DNA from: G025836975 sp040391135
GTDB lineage: Bacteria > Pseudomonadota > Gammaproteobacteria > Burkholderiales > Burkholderiaceae_B
Direction: 5' to 3'
Length of the DNA stretch: 64,000 nucleotides
NCBI GenBank assembly: GCA_040391135.1
Contig: JBEBYL010000002.1
Location: 124,001 to 188,000 of the forward strand
A model generated the notes under the pieces. It had not been told where the DNA came from and searched no databases. It saw only the letters and a list, made by a program, of their open reading frames with translations. Position numbers and translations under genes: made by a program. Positions 52,349-62,601 of the stretch are shown in pieces (within the stretch, counting starts at the first letter, position 1; every line of letters starts with the position of its first letter).

Positions 52349-55300
52349 GTGCAAACCACTCCCGCTGCCGCGCTGCGACCCATAGAAGACGCCTACCCGC
52401 TTACCCGGATGCAACAGGCGCTGCTCATGCGTTGCCTGGCCTATCCGGATCAGCCGCTGTATATGGGGCAATGGTGGGCTGTGCTGGAAGGCCCCCTGGA
52501 CGCCGCCGCCTTGGCCGATGCCTGGCAACACGTTGTGGGCCGCCACACCGCCTTGCGCAGCGGTTTTCATTGGGATCTGAAAGATCATCCATTCCAGGTG
52601 GTGCACCGTCAGGCCGCACTTGCCGTGACGCATCTCGACTGGGTTTCGCACGCCGACTGGCGGTCCCGTCTGGACGACTATCTGGCCCAGGACAGGGCGC
52701 GCCCTTTCGACATCCGCAAACCGCCTCTGATGCGCATGGCATTGCTGCGCCTGGCGCCCGAGCGCCATGTGCTCGTATGGACGCGTCATCACCTGACGGT
52801 GGACGGCTGGTCGCTGGGCATTCTTCTTGATGAGGTCTTTGCGCTGTACCGTTCGGGCATTGCCGGAACGGCGCCTTCCCTTGCTCCGGCGCCGGCCTAC
52901 CGCCGTTATGTCGACTGGGAAAAATCCCGCGATCCGGCGGCGGCTATCGAGCACTGGAGTGACGTGCTGGCTGCCATGCCGCAGAACGACGATTCTGCCA
53001 ACGGCGCCGGCCTTGTGTCCAGCACGGATGCGGCCAGCCCCGAAATTCGCGCCCACCGGATCGACCTGTCCGCAACGCTGGCGAACCAGCTTGAAAGTTT
53101 CGCCCGAGCCGCCCACGTTACCGTCAATACCTTGGTGCAAGCCGCATGGGCCTTGGTGCAGGCCCGCTTGCAAGACAGAGGCACAGTCATTTTCGGCGCG
53201 GTCGAAGCCTTGCGCCCGTCGGATGCCGACAGCGGCGAACTGGCCGGGCTGGTCGGCATCCAGATACAGATACAGCCCGTCATTGCTCGGGTGGATGAGC
53301 GTCCCCTGAGCGATTGGCTGAAGGCTTTGCAAAAACAGGCGGCATCCGCCCGTGCCGCCGGTTCCATCGGCATGGACGATCTGCGCGCCTTGCTGGGCAT
53401 GGTGCCCGGCGTCCTGCCCTTCGACAGCCTGGTGGGGTTTCAGAACTATCCGCTGGACGAAGAGGGCGCTTTGGCCGGCACCGGACTGGCCCTGGCCGAA
53501 ACCGGCGATGTGACCTTGCCCGACATGCCGCTGAACCTGATGGTGGAGCGCCACGGCGGCGGCCTGGCCGTGCACCTGATGGTGGACGAACGCCATGTTG
53601 CGCCCGCCGAGGCCGCGCTGCGGATGGATATGCTGGCCCATACCCTGGGTATTCTGCCGGCATCGGCCGACCTTCCCGTCGATCGTATCGACGCGGTGCC
53701 GCCGGCCATCGCAAAGGCGCAACTGGATGGCAGCCTGGGGATGCCTCAGGCGCGGCGCCCCGAAACCACGGTTATCAGTGACATCCTGCGCCATGCCATC
53801 GAGCAGCCCGAAATGCCGGCCTTGGTGCACGGCACTGAACAAATCACTTATGCCGCCTTGCTGGGTGCCGCCGCGCAAATTGTCCTGCGCCTGCGTGCCG
53901 CCGGCATAGTGAGCGGCCATCGCGTCGCCATTCACCTGGAACGCAGCCCTCTGGGCATAGCCGCCATCCTGGGCACCCTGATGTCCGGCGCAGCCTATGT
54001 GCCGCTGGATTTGAATTCACCGGCCGAGCGCAAGCGCTACATCGCGTCGCAGGCTCAGGCGGCTGCCGTGATTGCCATCGGGCAGCCTGACTTTGCCTGC
54101 GCTATCCTGGTCGACGTGCAAGACCTTGCCGGTTTTTCCGCAGAGGCTGCAAGCCTGACCCTGCCGAACGTGGCGGCGCCCGGCATGCCGGGCGGGGCGG
54201 ACGAGGCCTACGTCATCTTTACATCGGGCTCGACCGGACGTCCCAAGGGCGTATCCGTGACCCACGATAATCTGGCCTATCACGTCGCCGCCCGGGTTGC
54301 GGCGTATCCCGACAGGCCCAATCGCCGCCTGCTGCTGACCTTCCCTTTGATCTTTGATGGCTCGGTCACCGGCATCTTCGGCACGCTTGCCACGGGCGGC
54401 ACGCTGGTATTGCCGCGTGCCATCGAGGCCAATGACCCGGATCGCCTGGCCGCGCTGATACGCAGCGCGGCCGTAAGTCAGACCATCATGATTCCATCGC
54501 AATGGAGCCTGGTCCTTTCCGCCGGCGAGGCGGCCGATTTTACAACGCTGCAACTGGCGGTGGTGGCCGGCGAGGCATGCCCGCGGGATCTGGTCGAACG
54601 CCATTGCGCAAAGCTGCGCCATGTTGCACTGGCCAATGAGTATGGCCCCACCGAAACCACGGTCTGGGCCACCTGGCAGGCATGCCTGCCGGGCGTCGTC
54701 GGCCCCGTACCCATAGGGCGCCCCATTCCCGGTACGCGGACGTATGTAGTCGACAGCCGCAATCGCCTGTGCCCCGCGGGCGTGCCTGGCGAACTCTGGA
54801 TCGCCGGACCGGGCGTCGCGCAAGGCTATGTGGGCCAGGCGGCGCTGACCGACGAGCGTTTCGTTCCCAATCCTTTCCACGACGATGCCGGCTATGGCAT
54901 CGCCTACCGCAGCGGCGATCGCGTCGCCCTTGGGCATGACGGCAAGCTGCGCTTCCAGGGGCGCGAGGACGAGCAGGTAAAGATCAGCGGTTACCGCATC
55001 GAATTGGCCGAAATCGAAGCGCGGCTGCGCGACATGCCGGGTGTGGAAGAGGCCATCGTGCTGGCGCTCCGCCATGACGGCCAGGCGGCGCAATTGATTG
55101 CGCATGTGGCGGGCATGCAGGTGCCCGGCAGCGAAGCGGTACTTCAGCATCTGCAAGGCGTGCTGCCCGCCTACATGGTGCCGCAGCATGTCCTGCTTCA
55201 CGAACAATTGCCGCATACATCCGCCGGCAAGGTGGACAGGCTGAAGCTGCCCGAACCGCAGCGCCTTCAAGCCGCGTCCGCGCCGCCCCAAGGAAAGATG

Positions 55301-55597
55301 GAGTGCGACATCGCCCTGATATGGCAGTCTGTGCTTGGCTGCCCCGTCATAGGCCGGCACGATAATTTCTTTTCCGTGGGAGGCCGATCGCTCGATGCCA
55401 TGCAAATGGTTTCCCGGCTGCGCCGAGACCTGAAATTGGCCGTCGAACTGATCGACTTGTTCGAAGCGCCCGCTTTGTCCGATTTTGCCCAGCGGCTGGC
55501 GGGCCGCGAAGCCGGCCAGGAGTCCGGTCTGCGCAAGCGTGCACGTACCCGTGTGGACCTGTCCGCCGGCGGGGTGCCGTCCGGCGCTGCGGAATGA
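52349..55597 (+). CDS. non-ribosomal peptide synthetase module: C-A-PCP
   Basis: This 1082-residue module adds the second amino acid. C (about residues 12-430) begins AYPLTRMQQALL and has an intact HHLTVDGWS at 149; its YPL-MQ-LL opening is the type that follows epimerisation domains. A (about 480-955) has FTSGSTGRPKG at 628, the core FPLIFDGSVTGIF, NEYGPTETTVW and ISGYRIELAEIE. Reading the Stachelhaus positions by eye gives about D-G-T-M-V-A-E-V-W, which I cannot match to a known amino acid. PCP (about 970-1045) has VGGRSLDAM with its phosphopantetheine Ser. The start is uncertain: GTG 52349 is used because the frame upstream overlaps the ABM-like gene; no good ribosome site was found. It overlaps the next gene by 4 bases. 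Confidence 0.93.
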   Translation: MQTTPAAALRPIEDAYPLTRMQQALLMRCLAYPDQPLYMGQWWAVLEGPLDAAALADAWQHVVGRHTALRSGFHWDLKDHPFQVVHRQAALAVTHLDWVSHADWRSRLDDYLAQDRARPFDIRKPPLMRMALLRLAPERHVLVWTRHHLTVDGWSLGILLDEVFALYRSGIAGTAPSLAPAPAYRRYVDWEKSRDPAAAIEHWSDVLAAMPQNDDSANGAGLVSSTDAASPEIRAHRIDLSATLANQLESFARAAHVTVNTLVQAAWALVQARLQDRGTVIFGAVEALRPSDADSGELAGLVGIQIQIQPVIARVDERPLSDWLKALQKQAASARAAGSIGMDDLRALLGMVPGVLPFDSLVGFQNYPLDEEGALAGTGLALAETGDVTLPDMPLNLMVERHGGGLAVHLMVDERHVAPAEAALRMDMLAHTLGILPASADLPVDRIDAVPPAIAKAQLDGSLGMPQARRPETTVISDILRHAIEQPEMPALVHGTEQITYAALLGAAAQIVLRLRAAGIVSGHRVAIHLERSPLGIAAILGTLMSGAAYVPLDLNSPAERKRYIASQAQAAAVIAIGQPDFACAILVDVQDLAGFSAEAASLTLPNVAAPGMPGGADEAYVIFTSGSTGRPKGVSVTHDNLAYHVAARVAAYPDRPNRRLLLTFPLIFDGSVTGIFGTLATGGTLVLPRAIEANDPDRLAALIRSAAVSQTIMIPSQWSLVLSAGEAADFTTLQLAVVAGEACPRDLVERHCAKLRHVALANEYGPTETTVWATWQACLPGVVGPVPIGRPIPGTRTYVVDSRNRLCPAGVPGELWIAGPGVAQGYVGQAALTDERFVPNPFHDDAGYGIAYRSGDRVALGHDGKLRFQGREDEQVKISGYRIELAEIEARLRDMPGVEEAIVLALRHDGQAAQLIAHVAGMQVPGSEAVLQHLQGVLPAYMVPQHVLLHEQLPHTSAGKVDRLKLPEPQRLQAASAPPQGKMECDIALIWQSVLGCPVIGRHDNFFSVGGRSLDAMQMVSRLRRDLKLAVELIDLFEAPALSDFAQRLAGREAGQESGLRKRARTRVDLSAGGVPSGAAE

Positions 55598-58500
55598 GCA
55601 GCGGCTACATTGCTTCGGCAAGCTTCGCGCAGCAGCAGTTGCGCTACCAGGATATGTTGCAGGCGGGAGGGTCCGAGTACGTCGTTCCCCTGGTCATTTC
55701 CATACACGGTAATCCCGATCTCGATGCCTTGCGCCGCGCGTTCGACGCGCTAGTCGAACGCCATGACGTGTTGCGTGCCGCACTGCCGCTCGTGGACGAC
55801 GTCCCTGTGCTGGCGGTTGCCGACGACAGGCGTATCGAACTTGCACGCATCGGCAAGGCGGCGGGCGATTCGGCCGCCTGGCAGGGGGAAGTCACCGCAG
55901 CGGTCGCCGCCATGCTGGCCCAGCCTTTCGATATGGACAAGGGCCCTTTGCTGCGGGCGGCGCTGCTTGAACCTGCCCAAGGCTCGTATGCCGATTGCCC
56001 GATGGCCATGATTATCGTCCTGCATCATGCAATTGCCGATGGCGGGTCGCTGCCCATCATGCTGGACGATCTAGTTGCCGCTTACGATGGGGTTCAGCGA
56101 AATACGCCGCCCAATTGGGATGAACTGGCCTTGCAGTATCCGGACTACGCCGACTGGGAGCAGGATCGCTTCGGGGCGCCGGATGCGCCGGCGCTGGCCG
56201 ATGCGCTGGACTACTGGCGTGGCGCGCTGGACCAGGCTCCCGCCATGCTGGATCTGCCTCTGGATCGCCGGCGGGGGAAAGGCGGGCCGCAAGCGGGCGC
56301 TACGGCAAGGTTGACCTTGCCGCGCGAAAAGGCGACGGTGCTGGAAGACTTGGCGCGGCAACGCGGAACCACGCCTTTTTTAGCCTTCCTGGCGGTTTTT
56401 TTTAGCGTCCTGCACCGCTGGAGCGGCCTGGAAGATCTGGTGGTGACTGTGCCGGTATCGAAGCGGACACGTCCTGAATTATCGCAACTGGTGGGCATGC
56501 TGGTCGATACCTTGCCGCTGCGTCTGGCCTGCGCATCCGACCTGAGCTTTACCCAGTTGCTGGACACGCTGCGGCATACATTCCACGAAGGTTTGCGGCA
56601 TCGCGATGCGCCGTTTCAGCGCATTGTTCAGGCAATGGGCATCGAGCGCCGATCCGATGTGCCGCCGCTGATGCAGGTCCTGTTCGGCACACTGGAGGCC
56701 GGTACGCCGCCGCGGCGCGCTGCGGATGGCACGCTGTTCGGCATCATCGATGACCAGGCCGAGCAGGCCGCCAAGGCGGATCTCTCCTTCGTTTACCGTG
56801 CAGGCGGCGATGAACTGGAGCTATGGTGCCGTTACGATCCGTCGATATTCGAGGCCGCCACCATACAGCAGCTTCTGGAGTGGTTCGGCACCGTCATGGC
56901 GGCCGCCGCCGAGTCGCCGGACCGGCCGGTGGGCGAACTGCCTTTGATCGGGCCTGACATGGGCCGCGCCCTGATCGCCCGCTACAACACCCATCGGCAG
57001 GCTTATCCGCGCGATGCTTCCATTGCCGAGCTGTTCAACGAGATTGCAAGCGCCTTTCCGGATCACATCGCTATTGATGATCGCCGCCAGTGCATGAGCT
57101 ATGCGGCGCTGGCACAGCAGTCCGCCCGCCTGGCCAGCGCCCTGGCGGCGGCCGGCGTCGGGCAGGGCGATGCCGTCATGCTGGCCCTGCCCCTGTCGGC
57201 TCGGTTCATTGTCCTGATGCTGGCCATCCTGCGTCTGGGCGCTATCTACGTGCCGCTGGATCCGGCGCATCCATCCGCTCATCGCGCACGGCTTGCCTCG
57301 TCCATCGGCGCGCGCGCGGTAGTCATGGACAATGACGATGCCGGCAAGGAGTTTTCCAGCGACACGCTCAGTGCGGCAGCCTTGTTTGAATCCGCAACTG
57401 CGCTGGAGCCGTTCGAGGACGGCAAGGTGGCTGCCGGCGCCGCAGCCTATGTGATGTTCACATCCGGATCGACCGGCGAACCTAAGGGGGTGGCCGTTAC
57501 GCAGCGCGCCGTCATTCGCCTGGTGCGCGACACCAACTATGCGCAATTCGGACCCGACACCCGCAGCGCCGTCTATTCCAATCCCGCCTTCGATGCGTCG
57601 ACGCTGGAGCTTTGGGCGCCGCTGCTCAATGGCGGTACGGCTGTCGTCGTCGACAAGGAATCCATACTCGATTGCGCAAGGCTGCGGCAGTTGCTGGAAC
57701 GCGACCGCATCAACGTTTTTTGGGCGACCGCCGGCCTGTTCCAAGAATTGGCCGGCATCGACCCCGGCGTCTTTGCGGGCAATCGCCTGGTCATGACGGG
57801 CGGCGACGCCGTCAATGGCGATGCGGCGCGCGCCGTGCTGGCCGCCGGCGCCGGAACCGGACTGCGCCTGTTGAACTGTTACGGACCTACTGAAAACACC
57901 ACCTTCAGCACTTTCTACGATCTATCTAAACTGGGTCCGGACAGCCTGGATGTTCCCATCGGCTCTCCGGTCGCCAACAGCACCGTCTACATACTGGATC
58001 GGCGCGGCCAGCCGCTGCCGCCCGGCGTCATCGGCGAGATCTATGTCGGGGGCGACGGCGTGGCCATCGGATATGCGGGCGACCCCGAGCGCACGGCGGC
58101 GGCTTTTTTGCCCGATCCTTACGACGACAGTTCCGGCGCGCGGATGTATCGTACCGGCGACCATGGCCGCTGGCGGCCCGATGGCACCGTGCTTTTTGCC
58201 GGCCGCGCCGACGACCAGATCAAGCTGCGGGGTTTTCGCATCGAGCTGGCAGAGGTGGCCGCCGCCTTGGGACGGCATCCCGAACTGCGCGCCGTCCACG
58301 TGGCGGCGCCCCGACACAATCGCGGCGACCGTCAACTGGTCGCCTATGTCGTGCCCGTTTCGACGCCGCCCGCCTCGGCGGATCTGCGCCGGTTCCTGGA
58401 AGGCCTGTTGCCGGCCCATATGCTGCCTCATGCCTATGTCGTCCTGGATGCCCTGCCGCTGAATGCCAATGGCAAGGTGGATCGCAAGGCGCTGCCCGCG

Positions 58501-61500
58501 GTTCAGGACCAGCACCTGGATGGGGCCGCCGAAAGGGCGCTTCCCCGCAGCGAGGAAGAGGGCATATTGCATGGCATCTGGACGGCGCTCCTTGGGCTGG
58601 AGGGCGTGGGCATCGACGACAATTTCTTTCATGTCGGCGGGGACTCCATCACCGCGATACGCATGGCGGCGCGTGCGACGGCGGCCGGCTTGCCCCTGGC
58701 TCCCACTGATGTATTCCAGTTGCAAACCATCAGGCTGCTGGCCGAGTCGGCGGCCGGGGCGCGCGCCCGTACGCGGCGCATCGCCAGTGAACAGATTTTC
58801 GATGCCGAACTGGTTCCGGCATCGCCTCATGGCGGCGCTGGCCGGGCATTTCTGCTGGCCAGCCTACGGCTGGCGCGGCCTGTAACGGTGCTGGAACTGG
58901 CGCTGGCCATGCAGCGTCTGGCCGAACGCCACGAAGCGTTGCGCTTGCGCTGGGTGCGGGATGGCGAAGCCCAACGTGTGGAGATCATGGCATACACCGC
59001 GCGCCTGCCCATACGCACGATAGAAGTGCCGGGCCTGTCCGATGCGCAGTTGCAGGGCTGGGTGGATCAGCATGCGGAACGCCTGGGACGGGGGCTGCAG
59101 CCTGAAACCGGCGTGGTGGTCGCTTCTACTCTGATCGACCGTCAGTCGAACGCGGGCGGCGTGGTCGTGCTGGCGCTGCATCGGGCTGTCGCCGATGAAA
59201 GAACGGCGGCGCTTGTTCTTGGGGATCTGGAAGAAGCCTTGACCTTAGGCTCGATGCCCACGGCTGCGGGCGAACAGGCGGGCGGGCTGGGCGCCTGGCT
59301 GGACTGCTTGCGGATGCAAGCCGATGCGCAGGCGGCCGGCCCCGGCTTGGCCGCGCTCGAAGCCGCCGCGCAAAGCGCGAGCGCCGAACTGCTGGCCGTC
59401 GGCGAGCCGGAAGACCGGGACACAGTGGTGGCCGATTGCCTGCTTGACTATGCCGCCACAGAGGCTTTGATCGATCTTGCAGCAAACCGGTTGATGACCT
59501 CGCCGCTGGACCTGTTGTGCACCTCGCTTGCCGAAGCAGCCGCGACGTCTTGCCAGGAAAGAAACCTGCTGATCGAAGCGATTGATACAGAACGCCGGCC
59601 ATCTCGGGGTAGGCCGAAAACAGATGGCTTGGCCGGTAATCTGGAGTGCGTGCTGCCCATCGCGGCCCCGACCGGGCCCATGGCGATTCAGGACCGCTTG
59701 CGGGCCGTCAAGGTGGCCAGGCAGGCCGTCGAACCGGCGGGGCCCGTCTTTCGTGTTCTGGCTCACACTTTCGACCTGCCCATGGCCGGCGTCGGGGTGG
59801 CCTGGTCCGCAGCCCAGGGTGCGGACAGCCGGGCAGCGCTGCATTCGCCGCCTGCATTCGGCCCCTCGGTGCGCGGCATGTTGCTGGCCGGTATCCGCGA
59901 AGGCCGGCTCCGCCTGGCCTGGGCCGGGCAAGAGCCGGCGGGCGGCGCAAGCGACCTGCTGCGGCGCATCGCCGCTATTCTGGAAACCCTCGCGTATACG
60001 GGCGGGCAGGCCGGCCCGCTGTACACGCCGGCCGATTTTCCGCTGGCCGGACTCCGCGAAAGCGAACTGCAAACCCTGTTGGCCGGCGCCCGCGATGTCC
60101 AGGACATCTATCCCTTGTCGCCCATGCAGGAGGCGATGCTGGTGCATACCCTGGCGGCGGGCCGGTCGGAGGTCAACTTCGAACAAAGCTGCATGCGCAT
60201 ACGCGGCGCACTGGACCACGATGCCTTGGCCCATGCCTGGCAAACCGTTCTTGACCGCCATGATGTGCTGCGCACCGCCTTCCATTGGCGGGGCCTGGCA
60301 CGCCCCATGCAGGTCGTCCACCGACGGGTCGGCCTGCCGCTGGAAGCCCATAACTGGCCCCGGTTCGATCCATCGCGCCTGGACGATTTCCTGGCGGCGG
60401 ATCGTGCGCGCGGCTTCGAGCTGTCGGCGGCGCCCTTGCTAAGGCTGCACGCCATACAGACCGCCAGCGACGAACTGTACTTGATATCCAGCTTTCATCA
60501 TCTGCTGGTCGATGGCTGGTGCTTGGGGCGAATTGAGCGTGAAGTGCGCGCCGCCTACGAAAGCTTCCGCAGCGGGCGGCCGGCCCTGCTGGATCAACCC
60601 GCCGCGTACAAGAGCTATATAGATTGGCTGTCGCGCAACGACAGCACGGCCAGCCGCCGCTTTTTTGCCGACGCACTGAGCGATCTGCCGATGCGCCGTC
60701 GCCTGCGTGCGCCGGCCCGCATGGCCGCCAGCGGCTACATCACCACCAAGCTGACCTTGTCCAGATCAGCCACTCGCGCCCTTGTGGCATTCACCCGCCG
60801 GCGTGGATTGACGCTGGCGGCCGCCATGCACTTCGCCTGGGCTGTCTGGCTGGCAGGCCGCCTGGATTGCCAGGACGTGGTCTTCGGCACAACGGTCAGC
60901 GGACGGCCCGCTGGAGTGGCCGGGGTGGAAAGCATCGTCGGCCTGTTCATCAACAACCTGCCTGTTCGGTTTTGCCTGGATGACCATGCGACAGTGGGCG
61001 ACGGTCTTGCGCAACTGCATGGATTGCTGGGCGAACTGCAACAACATGCCTATCTGTCGCCCGCCGAGATCGCCGAAGCGGTCAACGCCTCCGCCGGAAC
61101 CTTGTTCGATACCTTGGTCGTCGTCGAGAACCTGGCGTCCGGAACCAGCGCCTGGGCCGGCGCCGAAGGACTGACAGTGGAGACGGTGCAGTCGCGCTTG
61201 AAGACGGCGTACGACCTGACCTTTGTTGCGGTTCCGGGCGACGCCATGGTGTTGTCGCTGGTGCAGCCCATTGACGATCGCAAGCCCGAAGACGGCCAGG
61301 CGGCCCTGGAAGCCCTTGCCGCCATCCTGACAGCCATGCCGGATGCCGCGGACCAACCCCTGGCCATGCTGCCTCGCCCGGTTTCCTTGCCGCTTGCGGA
61401 CATGGCGCCAAGGCCCGCCACAGGTGGCTTGCGCCTGTCGACGCGTCCGCGCAGCACGCTGGAAGCGCGTATCGCCGCTATCGTGACCGACCTCGTTCCA

Positions 61501-62601
61501 GGCCTGTCCGAAACCGGCTCCGCCGTGGATTGCGGCCTGGATACGGACTTCTGGCAACTGGGGCTGACCTCGCTCGAGCTGACCCAGCTTGCCCTTAGAC
61601 TGGGGGCGGCGCTGGATAGGCCTGTGCCGATTTCCTTGCTGCTTGAGCATCGGACCATCGCCTCCCTGGCGGCGGCCATCCAGAAGGGGCAAGTCTGGTC
61701 GCCTATCGTTGTAATGAGCGATAAGCGGGAGCGGGAAGGCAAGCGGGAACCTTTCATCTGCGTGCACCCCATCGCGGGAGATGTCAGCGTCTTCCTGGAC
61801 CTGGCACGCGCCATGCCGCCGAGGATTCCATTCTGGGCGCTCCAGGCGCCCGGGCTCGAAGAGGGTCAAGAGCCGCTACCTACCGTTCAAGCCCTGGCCG
61901 AGGCCAATCTGCATGCCCTGGCCGCGCGCGGCCAGCCGGCGCCCCGCTGGATAGGCGGCTATTCTTTCGGCGGCATGGTGGCGTTCGAGATGGCGCGCCA
62001 ACTGGCGGCGCAAGGGCGCATGCCGGAGCGTGTCCTCATCCTGGATACCCCCGCACCCTTGCCGCGGGTATCCATCCTGAATGCCGATCCCGATCATGCG
62101 CAGGCCGAGTGGCTGCTGCGGATGGTCGATGTGCGGGCGCGCTTTCAAGGCAGGCAGACGCCGCTGGAACTGGGCGAGCTGCTGGCCTTGCCCGCCGAGC
62201 AACGCTTCGACCTGGCGTTGGCGCGTTCGCATGCGGCCGGCCTGGTGCCGTCGGCCGCCACGGCGTCATGGCTGCGGCGCGCCCATCATTGCAGCCTTGT
62301 GCAATATGAGGCCTACCTGGCCTACCAGCCCGTATCGTCCAGTTGCCGGGATCTGCCATTGGCGATAGTCAGGGCGGCCCAGCCGCTTGCGAGCGACCTG
62401 GGTGACCAGGAAAATGCCCAATTGGCCTTGCCGGCCATGGGATGGCAGGACTATACGGACATGGTCATCGCCGTGCATTATGTCGATGGCGACCATGTCA
62501 GCATGCTGGGCCAGGATACCGCCGATCAGGTGGCCCAGGCCATCAGTCATCTATTGCCGGACGATCAATCCTTGGAGCGCAAGGCCAGGGCGGCGGAATA
62601 A
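55594..62601 (+). CDS. non-ribosomal peptide synthetase: C-A-PCP-(degenerate E)-C-PCP-TE
   Basis: This is the 2335-residue terminal synthetase. Approximate layout: C 5-440 (LHHAIADGGS at 145); A 470-940 (FTSGSTGEPKG at 627, PAFDASTLELW, CYGPTENTTF; code about D-A-L-W-M-G-C-T-F, close to valine-type codes); PCP 980-1045 (VGGDSITA); an E-like domain 1065-1475 that has lost its catalytic motifs (LHRAVADERT replaces HHxxxDxxSW); C 1500-1930 (YPLSPMQEAML, FHHLLVDGWC at 1637); PCP 1960-2030 (LGLTSLEL); TE 2055-2330 (GYSFGG at 2124, LDTPAP, DGDHVSM). The last module has no A domain. The thioesterase would release the chain as an acid or ring, possibly through the beta-amino group as in iturins. It is coupled to the upstream module by an ATGA overlap. 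Confidence 0.94.
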   Translation: MSSGYIASASFAQQQLRYQDMLQAGGSEYVVPLVISIHGNPDLDALRRAFDALVERHDVLRAALPLVDDVPVLAVADDRRIELARIGKAAGDSAAWQGEVTAAVAAMLAQPFDMDKGPLLRAALLEPAQGSYADCPMAMIIVLHHAIADGGSLPIMLDDLVAAYDGVQRNTPPNWDELALQYPDYADWEQDRFGAPDAPALADALDYWRGALDQAPAMLDLPLDRRRGKGGPQAGATARLTLPREKATVLEDLARQRGTTPFLAFLAVFFSVLHRWSGLEDLVVTVPVSKRTRPELSQLVGMLVDTLPLRLACASDLSFTQLLDTLRHTFHEGLRHRDAPFQRIVQAMGIERRSDVPPLMQVLFGTLEAGTPPRRAADGTLFGIIDDQAEQAAKADLSFVYRAGGDELELWCRYDPSIFEAATIQQLLEWFGTVMAAAAESPDRPVGELPLIGPDMGRALIARYNTHRQAYPRDASIAELFNEIASAFPDHIAIDDRRQCMSYAALAQQSARLASALAAAGVGQGDAVMLALPLSARFIVLMLAILRLGAIYVPLDPAHPSAHRARLASSIGARAVVMDNDDAGKEFSSDTLSAAALFESATALEPFEDGKVAAGAAAYVMFTSGSTGEPKGVAVTQRAVIRLVRDTNYAQFGPDTRSAVYSNPAFDASTLELWAPLLNGGTAVVVDKESILDCARLRQLLERDRINVFWATAGLFQELAGIDPGVFAGNRLVMTGGDAVNGDAARAVLAAGAGTGLRLLNCYGPTENTTFSTFYDLSKLGPDSLDVPIGSPVANSTVYILDRRGQPLPPGVIGEIYVGGDGVAIGYAGDPERTAAAFLPDPYDDSSGARMYRTGDHGRWRPDGTVLFAGRADDQIKLRGFRIELAEVAAALGRHPELRAVHVAAPRHNRGDRQLVAYVVPVSTPPASADLRRFLEGLLPAHMLPHAYVVLDALPLNANGKVDRKALPAVQDQHLDGAAERALPRSEEEGILHGIWTALLGLEGVGIDDNFFHVGGDSITAIRMAARATAAGLPLAPTDVFQLQTIRLLAESAAGARARTRRIASEQIFDAELVPASPHGGAGRAFLLASLRLARPVTVLELALAMQRLAERHEALRLRWVRDGEAQRVEIMAYTARLPIRTIEVPGLSDAQLQGWVDQHAERLGRGLQPETGVVVASTLIDRQSNAGGVVVLALHRAVADERTAALVLGDLEEALTLGSMPTAAGEQAGGLGAWLDCLRMQADAQAAGPGLAALEAAAQSASAELLAVGEPEDRDTVVADCLLDYAATEALIDLAANRLMTSPLDLLCTSLAEAAATSCQERNLLIEAIDTERRPSRGRPKTDGLAGNLECVLPIAAPTGPMAIQDRLRAVKVARQAVEPAGPVFRVLAHTFDLPMAGVGVAWSAAQGADSRAALHSPPAFGPSVRGMLLAGIREGRLRLAWAGQEPAGGASDLLRRIAAILETLAYTGGQAGPLYTPADFPLAGLRESELQTLLAGARDVQDIYPLSPMQEAMLVHTLAAGRSEVNFEQSCMRIRGALDHDALAHAWQTVLDRHDVLRTAFHWRGLARPMQVVHRRVGLPLEAHNWPRFDPSRLDDFLAADRARGFELSAAPLLRLHAIQTASDELYLISSFHHLLVDGWCLGRIEREVRAAYESFRSGRPALLDQPAAYKSYIDWLSRNDSTASRRFFADALSDLPMRRRLRAPARMAASGYITTKLTLSRSATRALVAFTRRRGLTLAAAMHFAWAVWLAGRLDCQDVVFGTTVSGRPAGVAGVESIVGLFINNLPVRFCLDDHATVGDGLAQLHGLLGELQQHAYLSPAEIAEAVNASAGTLFDTLVVVENLASGTSAWAGAEGLTVETVQSRLKTAYDLTFVAVPGDAMVLSLVQPIDDRKPEDGQAALEALAAILTAMPDAADQPLAMLPRPVSLPLADMAPRPATGGLRLSTRPRSTLEARIAAIVTDLVPGLSETGSAVDCGLDTDFWQLGLTSLELTQLALRLGAALDRPVPISLLLEHRTIASLAAAIQKGQVWSPIVVMSDKREREGKREPFICVHPIAGDVSVFLDLARAMPPRIPFWALQAPGLEEGQEPLPTVQALAEANLHALAARGQPAPRWIGGYSFGGMVAFEMARQLAAQGRMPERVLILDTPAPLPRVSILNADPDHAQAEWLLRMVDVRARFQGRQTPLELGELLALPAEQRFDLALARSHAAGLVPSAATASWLRRAHHCSLVQYEAYLAYQPVSSSCRDLPLAIVRAAQPLASDLGDQENAQLALPAMGWQDYTDMVIAVHYVDGDHVSMLGQDTADQVAQAISHLLPDDQSLERKARAAE

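Noticed and set aside
52262..53935. 557-codon minus-strand frame across the C domain of the second synthetase
   Set aside because: It is a shadow of a conserved condensation domain, without recognisable motifs or ribosome site.
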